Shown: positions 26,161 to 34,486 of the stretch, piece after piece
Numbering within the stretch: position 1 is the stretch's first letter
Layout: every line of letters starts with the position of its first letter
DNA from: Nostoc sp. MS1
GTDB lineage: Bacteria > Cyanobacteriota > Cyanobacteriia > Cyanobacteriales > Nostocaceae
Assembly (NCBI RefSeq): GCF_019976755.1
Contig: NZ_AP023441.1
Span: 6,693,501-6,757,500 of the forward strand
Reading direction: 5' to 3'
Length of the DNA: 64,000 bases
The notes under the pieces: model-generated
What the model was told of the DNA's origin: nothing
The model's database searches: none
Seen by the model: the letters and a program-made list of their open reading frames with translations, nothing else
Translations under genes and position numbers: made by a program

Positions 26161-26439
26161 CTTGTATATTAAGAGAGTCTTTTTCAAGAAAATATCTATC
26201 AGTAGCCAATCGAGCCATCAAATTTACGAAAAAGTTTACCCATTTAATTCTGGGTCATATTTGGCACTGTTTTGCGGTTATCTAGGAGTTGATTTTAATG
26301 CAAGAAATTTGCCTCAATGATTAGTCATCAAGTTTCTTCAATTCCTTGATATACAAACTTTCTAACTTTATTTTCCTGTCAAAATCACCTTAATGATATA
26401 GCTTGTCTTATCCCAGTCAGGTATAGGTAAGAATAATTA

Positions 26440-26545
26440 AATGCAGATGAACGCAGCGAAAAGTTCTGTAGGAGGGTTTCCCTCTCTTACGAGACGCTTA
26501 CGCGAACCGTAGGAAACTTTTCAAGACAGATAAACGCAGATAAAT
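26440..26545. repeat. GCAGATGAACGCAG mosaic repeat
   Basis: Two arms, CAGATGAACGCAG (about 26444) and CAGATAAACGCAG (about 26528), flank a core with TTTCCCTCTCTTACGAGACGC and GTAGGAAAC. Similar wording (TCGGCGTTTATC, CATCTGCGTTCA) lies inverted at 8738-8770, so this is a dispersed repeat. Confidence 0.5.
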
Positions 26546-26583
26546 TTGTACCTCAACAGACTAGGAAACCCTATAAGCTGAAT

Positions 26584-26625
26584 AAAAAGACCCCCAACAT
26601 TTTTATAACAGTTAGAGGTCTTTTT
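26584..26625. terminator. Bidirectional rho-independent terminator
   Basis: AAAAAGACC (26584-26592) pairs with GGTCTTTTT (26618-26626), with partial pairing of CAAC and GTTAG inside. Read on the minus strand it ends in a T-tract and lies 23 bp after the stop of the small gene at 26649. It therefore most likely terminates that two-gene transcript. Confidence 0.75.
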
Positions 26626-26648
26626 ATTTATAAACTAAGTTTGGAAGC

Positions 26649-26858
26649 TTAAGCTTGCCTATAATTTGCATCTAACCAACAACGTGGCAGACTTTCCCCA
26701 GAAGGGAAGACAAGATTTGCTTTGTTGAAAGAATCAGTATCTTGTTCTTCTTGTCCTTTTTGATCCTTTGCATGAACAATATCATTATTGGGATCAATCA
26801 ACTCCTGGATATCAACAATCTTCACTAAATCGCTACTGTCTTTAATTTGTAAAAGCAT
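26649..26858 (-). CDS. Small hypothetical protein
   Basis: A 69-residue acidic, soluble protein, not recognised. The N-terminal half reads DLVKIVDIQELIDPNND and the C-terminal half LVFPSGESLPRCWLDANYR. The ATG at 26858 has an AGGAC-like ribosome-binding site. It lies 23 bp downstream of another small gene and ends at a clear terminator, so it looks like the second gene of a small operon. Coding is supported by this context rather than by a known family. Confidence 0.6.
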   Translation of the reverse strand: MLLQIKDSSDLVKIVDIQELIDPNNDIVHAKDQKGQEEQDTDSFNKANLVFPSGESLPRCWLDANYRQA

Positions 26859-26881
26859 ACAGATGTCCTCACTATTAACTT

Positions 26882-27106
26882 TTAATCAGACTCTTCAACT
26901 AATCGCTTAAAGCGCATATACGCTTCTTCTGGTGTTAAAGGTTCAGAGTTTGTTTCGTTGGGTATGTAATATTGTCTGCTATCAGGAAAATAACGGACAA
27001 CAAAACTAGGTATGAGATGGAGTTTTACAGCTTCTTTGCCTAATTTATCTGCTGTTTCTGCCAGACTATATTCATCATGAAATTCATGGGCAGGTATATA
27101 TGTCAC
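26882..27106 (-). CDS. Small hypothetical protein with odd start
   Basis: A 74-residue soluble protein: YSLAETADKLGKEAVKLHLIPSF, then YIPNETNSEPLTPEEAY and a helical tail. The only in-frame start after the upstream stop is the GTG at 27106, yet the Shine-Dalgarno-like GGAGG immediately overlaps that GTG (GGAGGTGACATAT). A ribosome positioned by it would initiate 5-9 bases later, where only ATA is in frame. The true start is therefore uncertain. It precedes the 69-residue gene in the same direction. No family recognised. Confidence 0.55.
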   Translation of the reverse strand: MTYIPAHEFHDEYSLAETADKLGKEAVKLHLIPSFVVRYFPDSRQYYIPNETNSEPLTPEEAYMRFKRLVEESD

Positions 27107-27161
27107 CTCCTAATTTCAGGGGTGTAAAACAATTAAATGCGGCAGTAGTTTTAGTAAAAAC

Positions 27162-27470
27162 TTATATTTCGCGTTGATATTTTTCTAAAATATCAACCAG
27201 ATGTACCTGGCATTGTAGGGGGAGTAAATCAATTAAAGAAAGTTCTCTTCTACCACCACCAATTTTTACGGTAATAGATTCTAATACTTTTAGAACTCGG
27301 TCTTCAGTGACAGAGTTAGTAGTAATTAAAGGATACAACTGTTCTGCAACGACGGTATGCAGTTTGGCATCAGATAAATATAGATGCCATTTGGCAATAT
27401 CTATATAAACATTTTCGCCAATCTCGGCCGCTAGGGCTTCTAGCAGTTCTGTAGTGTTAGTCTTAGCCAT
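27162..27470 (-). CDS. DUF3181 family protein
   Basis: A protein of about 102 residues starting MAKTNTTELLEALAAEIGENVYIDIAKWHLYLSD, with the internal block TVKIGGGRRELSLIDLLPLQCQ. This matches DUF3181, a small soluble family confined largely to cyanobacteria, function unknown. The frame opens three codons earlier at 27479; the ATG at 27470 gives the usual family start and has GGTGA upstream. It lies 55 bp before the two small genes on the same strand and may share their transcript. Confidence 0.8.
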   Translation of the reverse strand: MAKTNTTELLEALAAEIGENVYIDIAKWHLYLSDAKLHTVVAEQLYPLITTNSVTEDRVLKVLESITVKIGGGRRELSLIDLLPLQCQVHLVDILEKYQREI

Positions 27471-27479
27471 AAAAATCAC

Positions 27480-27620
27480 CCTATATGAAAAAGTGCTGAG
27501 TTTTGTTAGCGGTAGCGAGGCGTTCAGCTCGTGCTGAGTTTTGAGTATTAATTTTTCCTCTGCCCTTAGTCTCTAGCCTCTAGCCTCTAGCCTCTTTTCC
27601 CTTACTATTAGTGAACTTAG
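27480..27620. repeat. Mixed repeats incl. CTCTAGC heptamers
   Basis: Region 27571-27597 holds three copies of CTCTAGC and a partial fourth (7-bp period). Just upstream (27508-27540) is a TTAGCGGTAGCG block ending in GTGCTGAGT, which recurs in similar form near 34487-34520. No gene is supported here. Confidence 0.55.
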
Positions 27621-27709
27621 TTGATAACAACTACTCAACATTATCGCGCAATTTAACAGATGACTGTACAACCACAGGTTACAATTGCCCTAGCGTGGTT
27701 AGTCCATCT

Positions 27710-27967
27710 TCAGGTGGATTTAGGCGGTGTAGGGGAATAATCGGCGATCGCCGCAATATAAATTAGATGTCCTAATAATACTATTCCCCAGCCAGCCGTT
27801 AATGGCGGAAGCCATTCCCATGTGGCATGTGTGAGGTTATGGAAAAACCATAAACCGGAGTTAATCGTTGCAGCTACGGCTACATGAACAGCAAAGTTCA
27901 TCCGGTCATCTAACTTACGAAAATCTGGGTCACTGCGATCGGGTTTACGAGGCCAACGAGGAGGCAT
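27710..27967 (-). CDS. 2TM-domain small membrane protein
   Basis: An 85-residue protein. A basic N-terminus (MPPRWPRKPDRSDPDFRKLDDR) is followed by two membrane helices at about residues 25-45 (FAVHVAVAATINSGLWFF) and 54-74 (LTAGWGIVLLGHLIYIAAI). This is the layout of the 2TM domain family, where two helices flank a short loop with aromatic residues (NLTHATWEW). Function unknown. Monocistronic. Confidence 0.75.
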   Translation of the reverse strand: MPPRWPRKPDRSDPDFRKLDDRMNFAVHVAVAATINSGLWFFHNLTHATWEWLPPLTAGWGIVLLGHLIYIAAIADYSPTPPKST

Positions 27968-28044
27968 AAATATTTGTTACACATTTCAACACACCCTAAT
28001 TATAAGCTGTTGCGGATCTAAGCTGCATATATCTTGGTATAGCT

Positions 28045-28077
28045 TGTTGACGGTTAACTGTTAACCATCAACGGTCA
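28045..28077. repeat. GGTTAA/TTAACC palindrome
   Basis: An imperfect palindrome centred on GGTTAACTGTTAACC, with outer arms TTGACGG and CAACGGTCAA. It lies between the divergent 2TM and Uma2 genes and belongs to the same sequence family as the repeat at 24769. Confidence 0.5.
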
Positions 28078-28165
28078 AAAAAGCTTGTGTGTTAAGCATA
28101 AAAACAAAAAATCTCAGATTTTTGCTGCCATAATTAAAGGTAAAATCAACACTGGGTTAAATCCT

Positions 28166-28843
28166 ATGACTGTCTACGGGCAAATAGACCCTAATATTCT
28201 TTATCCTGACAGCGACGGCAAGCCAATGGCAGACAATACAGAACAATTCCGTTGGATTGTCTTAATTAAAGAAAATTTAGAGATTTTATTTGCTAGTAAT
28301 GACAATATATTTATTGCTGGAGATTTGCTTTGGTATCCTATTCGCTCTCAGCTAATTGCACCAGTTGCACCCGATGTTATGGTTGTTTTTGGTAGACCAA
28401 AGGGTAAACGCGGTTCATATCGTCAATGGCAAGAAGATAATATTCCCCCACAAGTAGTTTTTGAAATTCTCTCCCCCAGTAACGATAGCAAAGACATGGA
28501 TCGCAAACTTGAGTTTTACGATACCTACGGGGTGGATGAATATTATTTATATGACCCTGAAAGTTTTCAACTAGATGGCTGGGTGCGACAAAATGAGCAT
28601 TTAACTAAATTGTGGCAAATGGACGGTTGGGTTAGTCCTCATTTGGGAATTAAATTTGCAACTGGTACGGGAGAACCAATCATTTACCGTCCAGATGGAC
28701 AAAAGTTTTTAAACTCCGTAGAACTAAACCAACGGGTAGAAGAAGCTGAGTTGTTGTTAGAACAAGAACGCCAACGTGCAGAACAGTTAGCACAATACTT
28801 GCGTAGTCTTGGTGTTGATCCCAATAACCTGCCGCCAAGCTAA
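28166..28843 (+). CDS. Uma2 family (DUF820) putative endonuclease
   Basis: A protein of about 225 residues with a PD-(D/E)xK nuclease-like core: VAPDVMVVFG (Asp), PPQVVFEILSPSN (Glu near residue 100), then the DRKLEFYDTYGVDEYYLYDP block that defines Uma2. A C-terminal coiled coil rich in Glu/Gln/Arg (VEEAELLLEQERQRAEQLAQ) ends in LGVDPNNLP. The frame opens at 28085 with TTG, but the ATG at 28166 (MTVYGQIDPN) is the usual start. Uma2 proteins are highly multiplied in cyanobacteria and their role is unclear. The last 4 bp overlap the end of the convergent response regulator. Confidence 0.88.
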   Translation: MTVYGQIDPNILYPDSDGKPMADNTEQFRWIVLIKENLEILFASNDNIFIAGDLLWYPIRSQLIAPVAPDVMVVFGRPKGKRGSYRQWQEDNIPPQVVFEILSPSNDSKDMDRKLEFYDTYGVDEYYLYDPESFQLDGWVRQNEHLTKLWQMDGWVSPHLGIKFATGTGEPIIYRPDGQKFLNSVELNQRVEEAELLLEQERQRAEQLAQYLRSLGVDPNNLPPS

Positions 28844-29238
28844 AAGATACTGGCTGAGTTGCCAGAACTAGCATAAGCAGACTCTACCATCTTCAATAAC
28901 TTAGGAATTTCATAGGGTTTATTAATAAAATGAATCACACCCAAGGTTGAAGCTAATTCCTCCAGATAGTCGTGTGCTGTGGCGAAGACAACGGTTATCT
29001 TAATACCTTTTGTTTGTAAATATTGATACACTTCAACCCCCGTTAACTCTGGCATTCTATTATCCAAAATCAATAGATCCGGTTTGTGTTCAATTACTTT
29101 TTCTACAGCTTCTTTACCATTACAAGCCTCGTATACTTCCCAACCTTCTTCTGCCAATACGAAAGAAAGCATGATCCGGCTGTCATCATCATCATCAGCA
29201 ATTAAAACTTTCCCTTTGCCTAAATTCTGATTGTTCAT
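28840..29238 (-). CDS. Single-domain response regulator
   Basis: A 132-residue CheY-like receiver: acidic pocket IADDDDDSR (residues 13-21), phospho-acceptor Asp59 in LLILDNRMPE, Thr in VFATAHDY, and Lys in FINKPYE. There is no output domain. It lies one base after the stop of the GAF/kinase-like gene, so the two are certainly co-transcribed and likely form a signalling pair. It overlaps the Uma2 stop by 4 bp in a tail-to-tail arrangement. Confidence 0.92.
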   Translation of the reverse strand: MNNQNLGKGKVLIADDDDDSRIMLSFVLAEEGWEVYEACNGKEAVEKVIEHKPDLLILDNRMPELTGVEVYQYLQTKGIKITVVFATAHDYLEELASTLGVIHFINKPYEIPKLLKMVESAYASSGNSASIF

Positions 29239-29239
29239 G

Positions 29240-30430
29240 TTACTTAATTGTTATTGGTAAAGAAAATGTAAACGGTGTTGGTTCCACTGAATATGTGTTT
29301 AAAACTGCAACAGGCATAAATCTTATTAGTATATTTTCGGAATTTAACATCCTATGTACAGTTATTTCTAGTGTTCCCCCTTTACCAGCGATCTCAAAAC
29401 ATTCCAAAAAATAACGTAACAAACGGCGTAAAAGACTTGCTGTTTCGGTAATTACTGTAATTTCCTCTTGCCAGTTCGTGACTACCTCTACCTTACGGAT
29501 GGCGGCTTCAGTAGATAGTAATTCCACTAAATCTTGGATAGTATCCGTTAGGGAGATAGTTTCAACTGAGCCGATATGATTGGAAGCTAAGTTACGCCAG
29601 ATTTCGCCTTGACGTTCAAACGTGCGAATCGATTGTTCTGCCTGTTGCAATAACTGTTTGGCATAATCTAGGCGATTTCCTGCTACTAAGCGAGAACTAA
29701 CTTCTAACTTTAAGCGTGCAGCATGATGTGCTTGGATAATATCCTGACGAAGTTTCTCTAATGGTTGATAGTCATCAGGATGTGATACCAGTACATGATG
29801 AATATCTTTTTCTAGGTTTGCGACTAAAAGTTCTGCTTCAACTGCATGAGATGCACATAATAAGATTTCTTTTAAGCGCTTTCCTGCATCCTGACGTTGT
29901 GATGAGATACTGAGGACTCCCACAATCTCTTGTTTTTCGTTACGTATAGGAATACCTTGACAGGTAAAGGGATGAAAGCCATCAATAAAATGCTCATTAG
30001 TAACAATTTCTACATAATTTTCTTCTGCTAAGGGTGTACCGATACCATTAGCGCCAGCTACGCTTTCGGATAATAAAGAACCAGCTTGGGGAAATGATTC
30101 TGTATTAATAGTTTGTTTATCGCCAGTTAAACCTAGCAAAACCGCATGGCGATCGCTTAACATTACAGCATGAGGTTCTTTACCAGCAGCCTGAGATAAA
30201 ATGTGAAAATAAGGCTGCACCGCATTGAGCAAATATCCATGCTGCTCAACTAAACGCTCAGTCTCTAAAATTGAGAGTTTTTCTGCCTGTAGTGCGTGGG
30301 GATTTGCTCCTTGCAGGTGGGATCTCTCCCAAGCGCGGTAGACGGTTGAACGCAGCATTTTTTGAGGTAATGCGCCTGTACTTTTATATACACGTCCCGC
30401 TTCTAACGGATCATGGTCTAAAGTGGACAT
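29240..30430 (-). CDS. AcoR-like GAF protein with degenerate kinase C-terminus
   Basis: A 396-residue soluble protein. Residues 1-200 resemble the N-terminus of sigma-54 activators of the AcoR type: SWERSH-like YRAWERSHLQG (~35), then a GAF domain with LLSESVAGANGIGTPLAEE and HPFTCQGIPIRNE. The sigma-54 AAA+ and Fis-type domains are absent. Residues ~280-396 look like a histidine-kinase ATPase module (LTDTIQDLVELLSTEAA, LLRRLLRYFLECFEIAGKGG), but the N box asparagine and the G boxes are not evident, and no H-box histidine is seen. With a receiver gene one base downstream, it may be a kinase relative or a ligand-responsive partner. Function unproven. Confidence 0.7.
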   Translation of the reverse strand: MSTLDHDPLEAGRVYKSTGALPQKMLRSTVYRAWERSHLQGANPHALQAEKLSILETERLVEQHGYLLNAVQPYFHILSQAAGKEPHAVMLSDRHAVLLGLTGDKQTINTESFPQAGSLLSESVAGANGIGTPLAEENYVEIVTNEHFIDGFHPFTCQGIPIRNEKQEIVGVLSISSQRQDAGKRLKEILLCASHAVEAELLVANLEKDIHHVLVSHPDDYQPLEKLRQDIIQAHHAARLKLEVSSRLVAGNRLDYAKQLLQQAEQSIRTFERQGEIWRNLASNHIGSVETISLTDTIQDLVELLSTEAAIRKVEVVTNWQEEITVITETASLLRRLLRYFLECFEIAGKGGTLEITVHRMLNSENILIRFMPVAVLNTYSVEPTPFTFSLPITIK

Positions 30431-30954
30431 GGCTTTAATTTGTTACTGAGAATTTATAAGTATTCTCATATTAAGGTCGGAGGCTGTTATAGTCAGCTGA
30501 TTTACTATGACTGGGATAAAGATTTTGTTAAATTAGCTAATCAATAATACTTAAATTTTTAGAAGCTGAGAATCCCAGAAAATAAAATTTGACCGTACTA
30601 ATTTTAGATTTTAAATTTTGGATGATTTTTGGTTCAAGCCCAGCCCCTGGTGGAGCCACTCTCGTGGGCGGGTTTCCCGACTTGAGAGAAGTGGCGTGGC
30701 GGAACAAATCGCGCTGCTTCGTCAATCCAAAATCTCCAAGCTGCATCCCCTTGTGGGTGCAGTCAATCCAAAATCGTCAATCCAAAATCTAAAATTGTTT
30801 GACTGCTACAGCACAGCGTTAATCAGCGTAAAATTAGCAGTATCAGTTTTCATCCTGCTATTAGTAAAATAGTTAGCCATTGTAAATCAACGAAAGGCTG
30901 ATACTGTATTCATTGTGAATTTTGCATGTCCCCGATGGGGATAGACTTATTTTT
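30431..30954. other. Repeat-rich intergenic region
   Basis: No supported gene. An inverted copy of the repeat seen at position 1 (GGCGGGTTTCCCGACTTGAG) lies at 30669-30688. Repeated CAATCCAAAATC units lie at 30723-30790. The open frames crossing this stretch on both strands are products of the repeats. The last ~100 bp should hold the promoter of the RqcH gene. Confidence 0.5.
30655..30705. repeat. Interspersed repeat, copy 2
   Basis: GGCGGGTTTCCCGACTT (30669-30685) with flanking AAGTGGC is the reverse complement of the block at 10-40. The context is again non-coding. Confidence 0.55.
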
Positions 30955-32679
30955 GTGCAACCAGTAGACTTTACTACCCTAACAGCTACTTGTAGCGAAC
31001 TCCGCGCTCATTGGCTACCATCGCGCCTAGAGCAAGTTTATCAGCGCGATCGCTACACTATTGCTATAGCCTTACGTACCCTCAACAAAAGAGGCTGGCT
31101 ACAAATATCTTGGCATCCTCAAGCCGCGCACATCTGTATTGGTGATCCACCTCCACGCGCCCCAGATACGTTTACTTTCAGCCAACAATTAGTTCACCAG
31201 TTGGGAGGATTAGCCTTAGTCGCCATTGAAGCGATCGCACCGTGGGAGCGTGTGATTGATTTACAATTTGCTCGTCGCCCTGGTGATGAGGTGCTGTATC
31301 ACATCTACGCGGAAATCATGGGCAAATACAGTAATGCAATTCTCACCGATGCCAACAATTTAATTATTACTGCCGCCCATCAAGTGAGTCAGCAACAATC
31401 AAGCGTGCGTCCCATACTCACCGGACAACCTTACGAAACACCACCAAAACTAACTGGTACTATCCCCAGTTTGCAGGAAAGCCAAGCACGTTGGCAAGAA
31501 AGGGTGAGTTTAGTCCCAGGCGCAATTAAGCGTCAGTTACTTAAAAGCTATAGCGGTTTGAGTGCTGTCTTGGTAGAGTCGATGTTACTGGTATCTGAGA
31601 TTCCACCAGAAACTTCTACTGATACTTTGACTGCTGAAGACTGGCAAAGATTATTTGCACGTTGGCAAGAATGGCTACACGCTTTAGATAGTGGGAAATT
31701 CCAACCAGCTTGGATGAATAATGGTTATACAGTTATGGGTTGGGGTGCGATCACACCAACCAAAGATATTCAAACATTAATCAACGAATACTATACAGCA
31801 CAGCTAAATCAACAATTATTTGCCCAATTAAGGCATCAATTAACTCAGAAATTGAGTAATATTTTAGGTAAATTGCGTAACAAAGCTCAAACTTTTAGCG
31901 ATCGCCTACAACAATCAGATCGGGCTGATGAGTATCGGCAAAAAGCTGATTTATTGATGGCACACCTACAAAATTGGGAACCAGGAATGACAGAAATTAT
32001 CATACCTGATTTTGAGACAGGGGAACCTGTAGCGATCGCCCTCCAGCCAGATAAAAACGCTGTGCTGAATGCCCAAAATCTCTACAAACAGCACCAAAAA
32101 CTCAAACGCGCTCGTGCAGCCGTCGAACCACTACTACAAGAAGTACAATCAGAAATCGATTATTTAGAGCAAGTAGAAGCTGCCATTGCCCAAATAGATA
32201 AATATCAAACAGCAGAAGATTTGCAAGCCTTAGAAGAAATCCGTGACGAACTAATTGGGCAAAAATATTTAGAAGAATTAGAGTATCGCAGCCGCAATAA
32301 CAACGAAACTGCAAGTACAAATTTTCACAACTATCGTACCCCTAACGGATTTCTAGTTTTAATTGGTCGCAACAACCGCCAAAATGACCAATTAACATTT
32401 CGTGTAGCCGGGGATTATGACTTATGGTTTCACGCCCAAGAAATCCCCGGTAGCCATGTACTATTGCGTTTAGATCCTGGTGCAGTTCCAGATGCGAATG
32501 ACTTGCAGTATGTAGCCGACTTAGCCGCTTACTACAGTCGCGGTCGCCAAAGTGACCAAGTACCAGTGGTATACACTGAACCCAAATACGTTTATAAACC
32601 CAAAGGCGCTAAACCAGGAATTGCCATTTACAAGCAGGAACGCATTCTTTGGGGAAAACCGCAGTCGGTTGGTTATTGA
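30955..32679 (+). CDS. rqcH: NFACT family protein, RqcH-like
   Basis: A protein of about 574 residues of the NFACT/Rqc2/FbpA family. In bacteria, RqcH binds obstructed 50S subunits and adds alanine tails to stalled peptides. The NFACT-N part runs ~1-230 (FTTLTATCSELRAHWL; EIMGKYSNAILTD near 130). A helical/coiled-coil part runs ~235-450, and the NFACT-R domain ~450-574 (FLVLIGRNNRQND, LWFHAQEIPGSHVLLR). The frame opens at 30922 with TTG; the GTG at 30955 gives V/M-QPVDFTTLT, which fits the family start. No clear ribosome-binding site was seen. Monocistronic. Confidence 0.85.
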   Translation: MQPVDFTTLTATCSELRAHWLPSRLEQVYQRDRYTIAIALRTLNKRGWLQISWHPQAAHICIGDPPPRAPDTFTFSQQLVHQLGGLALVAIEAIAPWERVIDLQFARRPGDEVLYHIYAEIMGKYSNAILTDANNLIITAAHQVSQQQSSVRPILTGQPYETPPKLTGTIPSLQESQARWQERVSLVPGAIKRQLLKSYSGLSAVLVESMLLVSEIPPETSTDTLTAEDWQRLFARWQEWLHALDSGKFQPAWMNNGYTVMGWGAITPTKDIQTLINEYYTAQLNQQLFAQLRHQLTQKLSNILGKLRNKAQTFSDRLQQSDRADEYRQKADLLMAHLQNWEPGMTEIIIPDFETGEPVAIALQPDKNAVLNAQNLYKQHQKLKRARAAVEPLLQEVQSEIDYLEQVEAAIAQIDKYQTAEDLQALEEIRDELIGQKYLEELEYRSRNNNETASTNFHNYRTPNGFLVLIGRNNRQNDQLTFRVAGDYDLWFHAQEIPGSHVLLRLDPGAVPDANDLQYVADLAAYYSRGRQSDQVPVVYTEPKYVYKPKGAKPGIAIYKQERILWGKPQSVGY

Positions 32680-32718
32680 GGAGGCAGGAGGCAGGAGGCA
32701 GGAGGCAGGAGGTGGGGG
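32680..32718. repeat. GAGGCAG heptamer array
   Basis: Five heptamers GAGGCAG (the last GAGGTGG) begin directly at the stop codon of the RqcH gene. They are followed by GGGGGAGATGAGGG and by CACAACTCAGCACTCACAACTGTCAACTG repeat text to 32778. Non-coding. Confidence 0.8.
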
Positions 32719-32785
32719 GAGATGAGGGAGAAATCCTTACTCACAACTCAGCACTCACAACTGTCAACTGTCAACTGACCACTTC

Positions 32786-33316
32786 CTAACCTTGCAATCT
32801 GATATCGATAACAGTTGCATTGAAATTGTAATTGAAGCCTTCCAGTTCAAAAGGCATACCAATTTTTACTTTACTATTACCTAAAACTGGCCCATCTTCA
32901 GTAACTTGTGCTTTACCATCTAAGGTTAACAGCATATCTGTACTGAAGTTGTTAGCTTTGGGATCTGGTAATTCTTTAACAGAACCATCTGGTTGAGAAA
33001 CTACTACTGTTCTGGGTAGAAGTTGTACAGATTTAATTTCAATCTCACCGTAAGGTTGGTTACGAATAATAACTTTAGTTTTACCGCCGTCTTTCAACCC
33101 CTTTTCTTCTAATTTTTTGGGATCGCGTACATTTAAGCCACGAACAACCAAGTCTACCTCTATGGGTACAGTTTTAGCATTGAGTTGAGCAACACTACTA
33201 GAAGTCCCTGGAAATACGAAAATACCAAATATAACTAACACAATAACTAGCAAAGCACCTAAATCAAGGATATTTACTTTGCCAAACAAGCGACCTTTGG
33301 AATCTAAAATAGCCAT
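32786..33316 (-). CDS. DUF4330 family membrane-anchored protein
   Basis: A protein of about 176 residues. A cytoplasmic N-terminus MAILDSKGRLFGKVN leads into one membrane helix (ILDLGALLVIVLVIFGIFVF, residues ~16-35). A beta-rich soluble domain of ~135 residues follows, with VDLVVRGLNVRDP and MPFELEGFNYNF. This is the DUF4330 layout, found across cyanobacteria and of unknown function. The frame extends to 33370, but the ATG at 33316 is the family-typical start. Transcribed divergently from the protease gene. Confidence 0.8.
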   Translation of the reverse strand: MAILDSKGRLFGKVNILDLGALLVIVLVIFGIFVFPGTSSSVAQLNAKTVPIEVDLVVRGLNVRDPKKLEEKGLKDGGKTKVIIRNQPYGEIEIKSVQLLPRTVVVSQPDGSVKELPDPKANNFSTDMLLTLDGKAQVTEDGPVLGNSKVKIGMPFELEGFNYNFNATVIDIRLQG

Positions 33317-33419
33317 AAAAATTTTCCAGATCAACGGGAAGTAATTGATTCTAACAACAAGTTTTACCAACTACACAGCAAATTTTCCACTAATGGCAGT
33401 GGCAGTTACGCCGCCAGTG

Positions 33420-33548
33420 TATCACGAGTTGCGAAATTGGGAGCGGGGAGATGGAGGGAAGTAGGGGGAGTGGGGAGAGATGAGGAAGATGGGCATAATA
33501 ACTATGGACTGTAGACTAATGACTAATGACTGATGACTAATAACTAGT
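33420..33548. repeat. Degenerate repeats incl. ACTAATG heptamers
   Basis: From 33508 to 33546 the run reads ACTAATG, ACTAATG, ACTGATG, ACTAATA with a 7-bp period. Before it lie G/A-rich units (GGGGAGATGGAGGG, GTGGGGAGAGATGAGG). It fills the promoter side of the protease gene. Confidence 0.7.
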
Positions 33549-33625
33549 TAATAATGCAACTTAGAAAATGTACATGCGTCATATTAATTAATGTTCTCCC
33601 GAAATTGTCTTCTAACCGGATTGAT

Positions 33626-34477
33626 ATGAATAGGAAAGACTTGGTTGCAAATTATCGTGTGTGGCGGCGGCGTTGGTTGTATCCATTAATTTCGGTGGTT
33701 GTCGCTTTAAGCTTGTCTCTAGGTACACCAATAGTTGGCAGAGCTTTAGATTTGCGTCCGCTTTTATTACAGGGTGTGCAAGTACTTCAGCTGTCTAATA
33801 TATCCGATCGCCAGGAAGTAGAATTAGGCGGTCAGATGAATCAAGAACTGCGTGGTCAAGTGAGAATTTCCCGCAATGAGGCACTTACCAACTATGTAGA
33901 AAGAATTGGACGGCGTTTGGCAGCAAATAGCGATCGCCCTAATCTTCCTTATACATTCCAAGTAGTGGAAGATGATGCTGTAAATGCCTTTGCCACTTTA
34001 GGCGGTTTTGTTTATATCAACACAGGTACTATCAAAACCGCAGACAATGAAGCGGAACTAGCCAGCGTGATGGCTCATGAGATCGGTCATATTGGTGGTA
34101 GACATCTAGTAAGACAGATGCGCCAAAGAGCGTTAGCTAGTGGTGTCGCCTCAGCCGCAGGTTTAGACCGTAGTACAGCAGTGAATATTGGTGTGGAATT
34201 AGCTCTCAACCGTCCTCGTAGCCGTCAAGATGAATATGATGCTGATGCAAGGGGATTAAGAACTTTAACTAGGTCTGGTTATGCTCCTTCTGCAATGGTT
34301 TCCTTTATGCAGAAGTTGCTCAAACAAGGAGGAAGTGTACCAACATTTTTGAGTACTCACCCCGGAACTAGCGATCGCATCACTTCTCTAAGACGCGAGA
34401 TTAATTCTCAATCTAGTGGAGGACGAGACGGGTTAGATAATGCCGCCTATAGAGCAAGAATCCGGTCAATATTGTAG
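33626..34477 (+). CDS. M48 family metalloprotease
   Basis: A zinc endopeptidase of the HtpX/Oma1/BepA (M48) group. It has an N-terminal signal/membrane segment (residues ~20-45, WLYPLISVVVALSLSLG), VNAFATLGGFVYINTG near 130, zinc motif HEIGH in ASVMAHEIGHIGGRH (~158), the third ligand Glu in RQDEYDADARG (~210), and THP before the C-terminus. The catalytic domain is likely periplasmic. The frame opens at 33554; the ATG at 33626 (MNRKDLVANY) is chosen because it precedes the signal segment by a normal distance, but the longer form cannot be excluded. Monocistronic. Confidence 0.88.
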   Translation: MNRKDLVANYRVWRRRWLYPLISVVVALSLSLGTPIVGRALDLRPLLLQGVQVLQLSNISDRQEVELGGQMNQELRGQVRISRNEALTNYVERIGRRLAANSDRPNLPYTFQVVEDDAVNAFATLGGFVYINTGTIKTADNEAELASVMAHEIGHIGGRHLVRQMRQRALASGVASAAGLDRSTAVNIGVELALNRPRSRQDEYDADARGLRTLTRSGYAPSAMVSFMQKLLKQGGSVPTFLSTHPGTSDRITSLRREINSQSSGGRDGLDNAAYRARIRSIL

Positions 34478-34486
34478 GTGTGCTTT

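Larger units (their letters stand above)
25833..26648. other. Long intergenic region with two repeats and a terminator
   Basis: I see no credible gene in these 816 bp. An open frame at 26090-26320 starts inside an inverted repeat and has no ribosome-binding site. Contents: GGTGCGTC/GACGCACC inverted repeat (26104-26160), a mosaic of CAGATGAACGCAG and CAGATAAACGCAG repeats (26440-26545), and a strong hairpin terminator (26584-26625). Confidence 0.55.

Noticed and set aside
26090..26320. 76-residue plus-strand open frame
   Set aside because: It begins next to the GGTGCGTC inverted repeat, has no ribosome-binding site, and the peptide has no recognisable pattern; the frame passes through repeat DNA.
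30537..30872. Overlapping small open frames on both strands
   Set aside because: They are created by the dispersed repeat at 30655-30705 and the CAATCCAAAATC units; no start signals.
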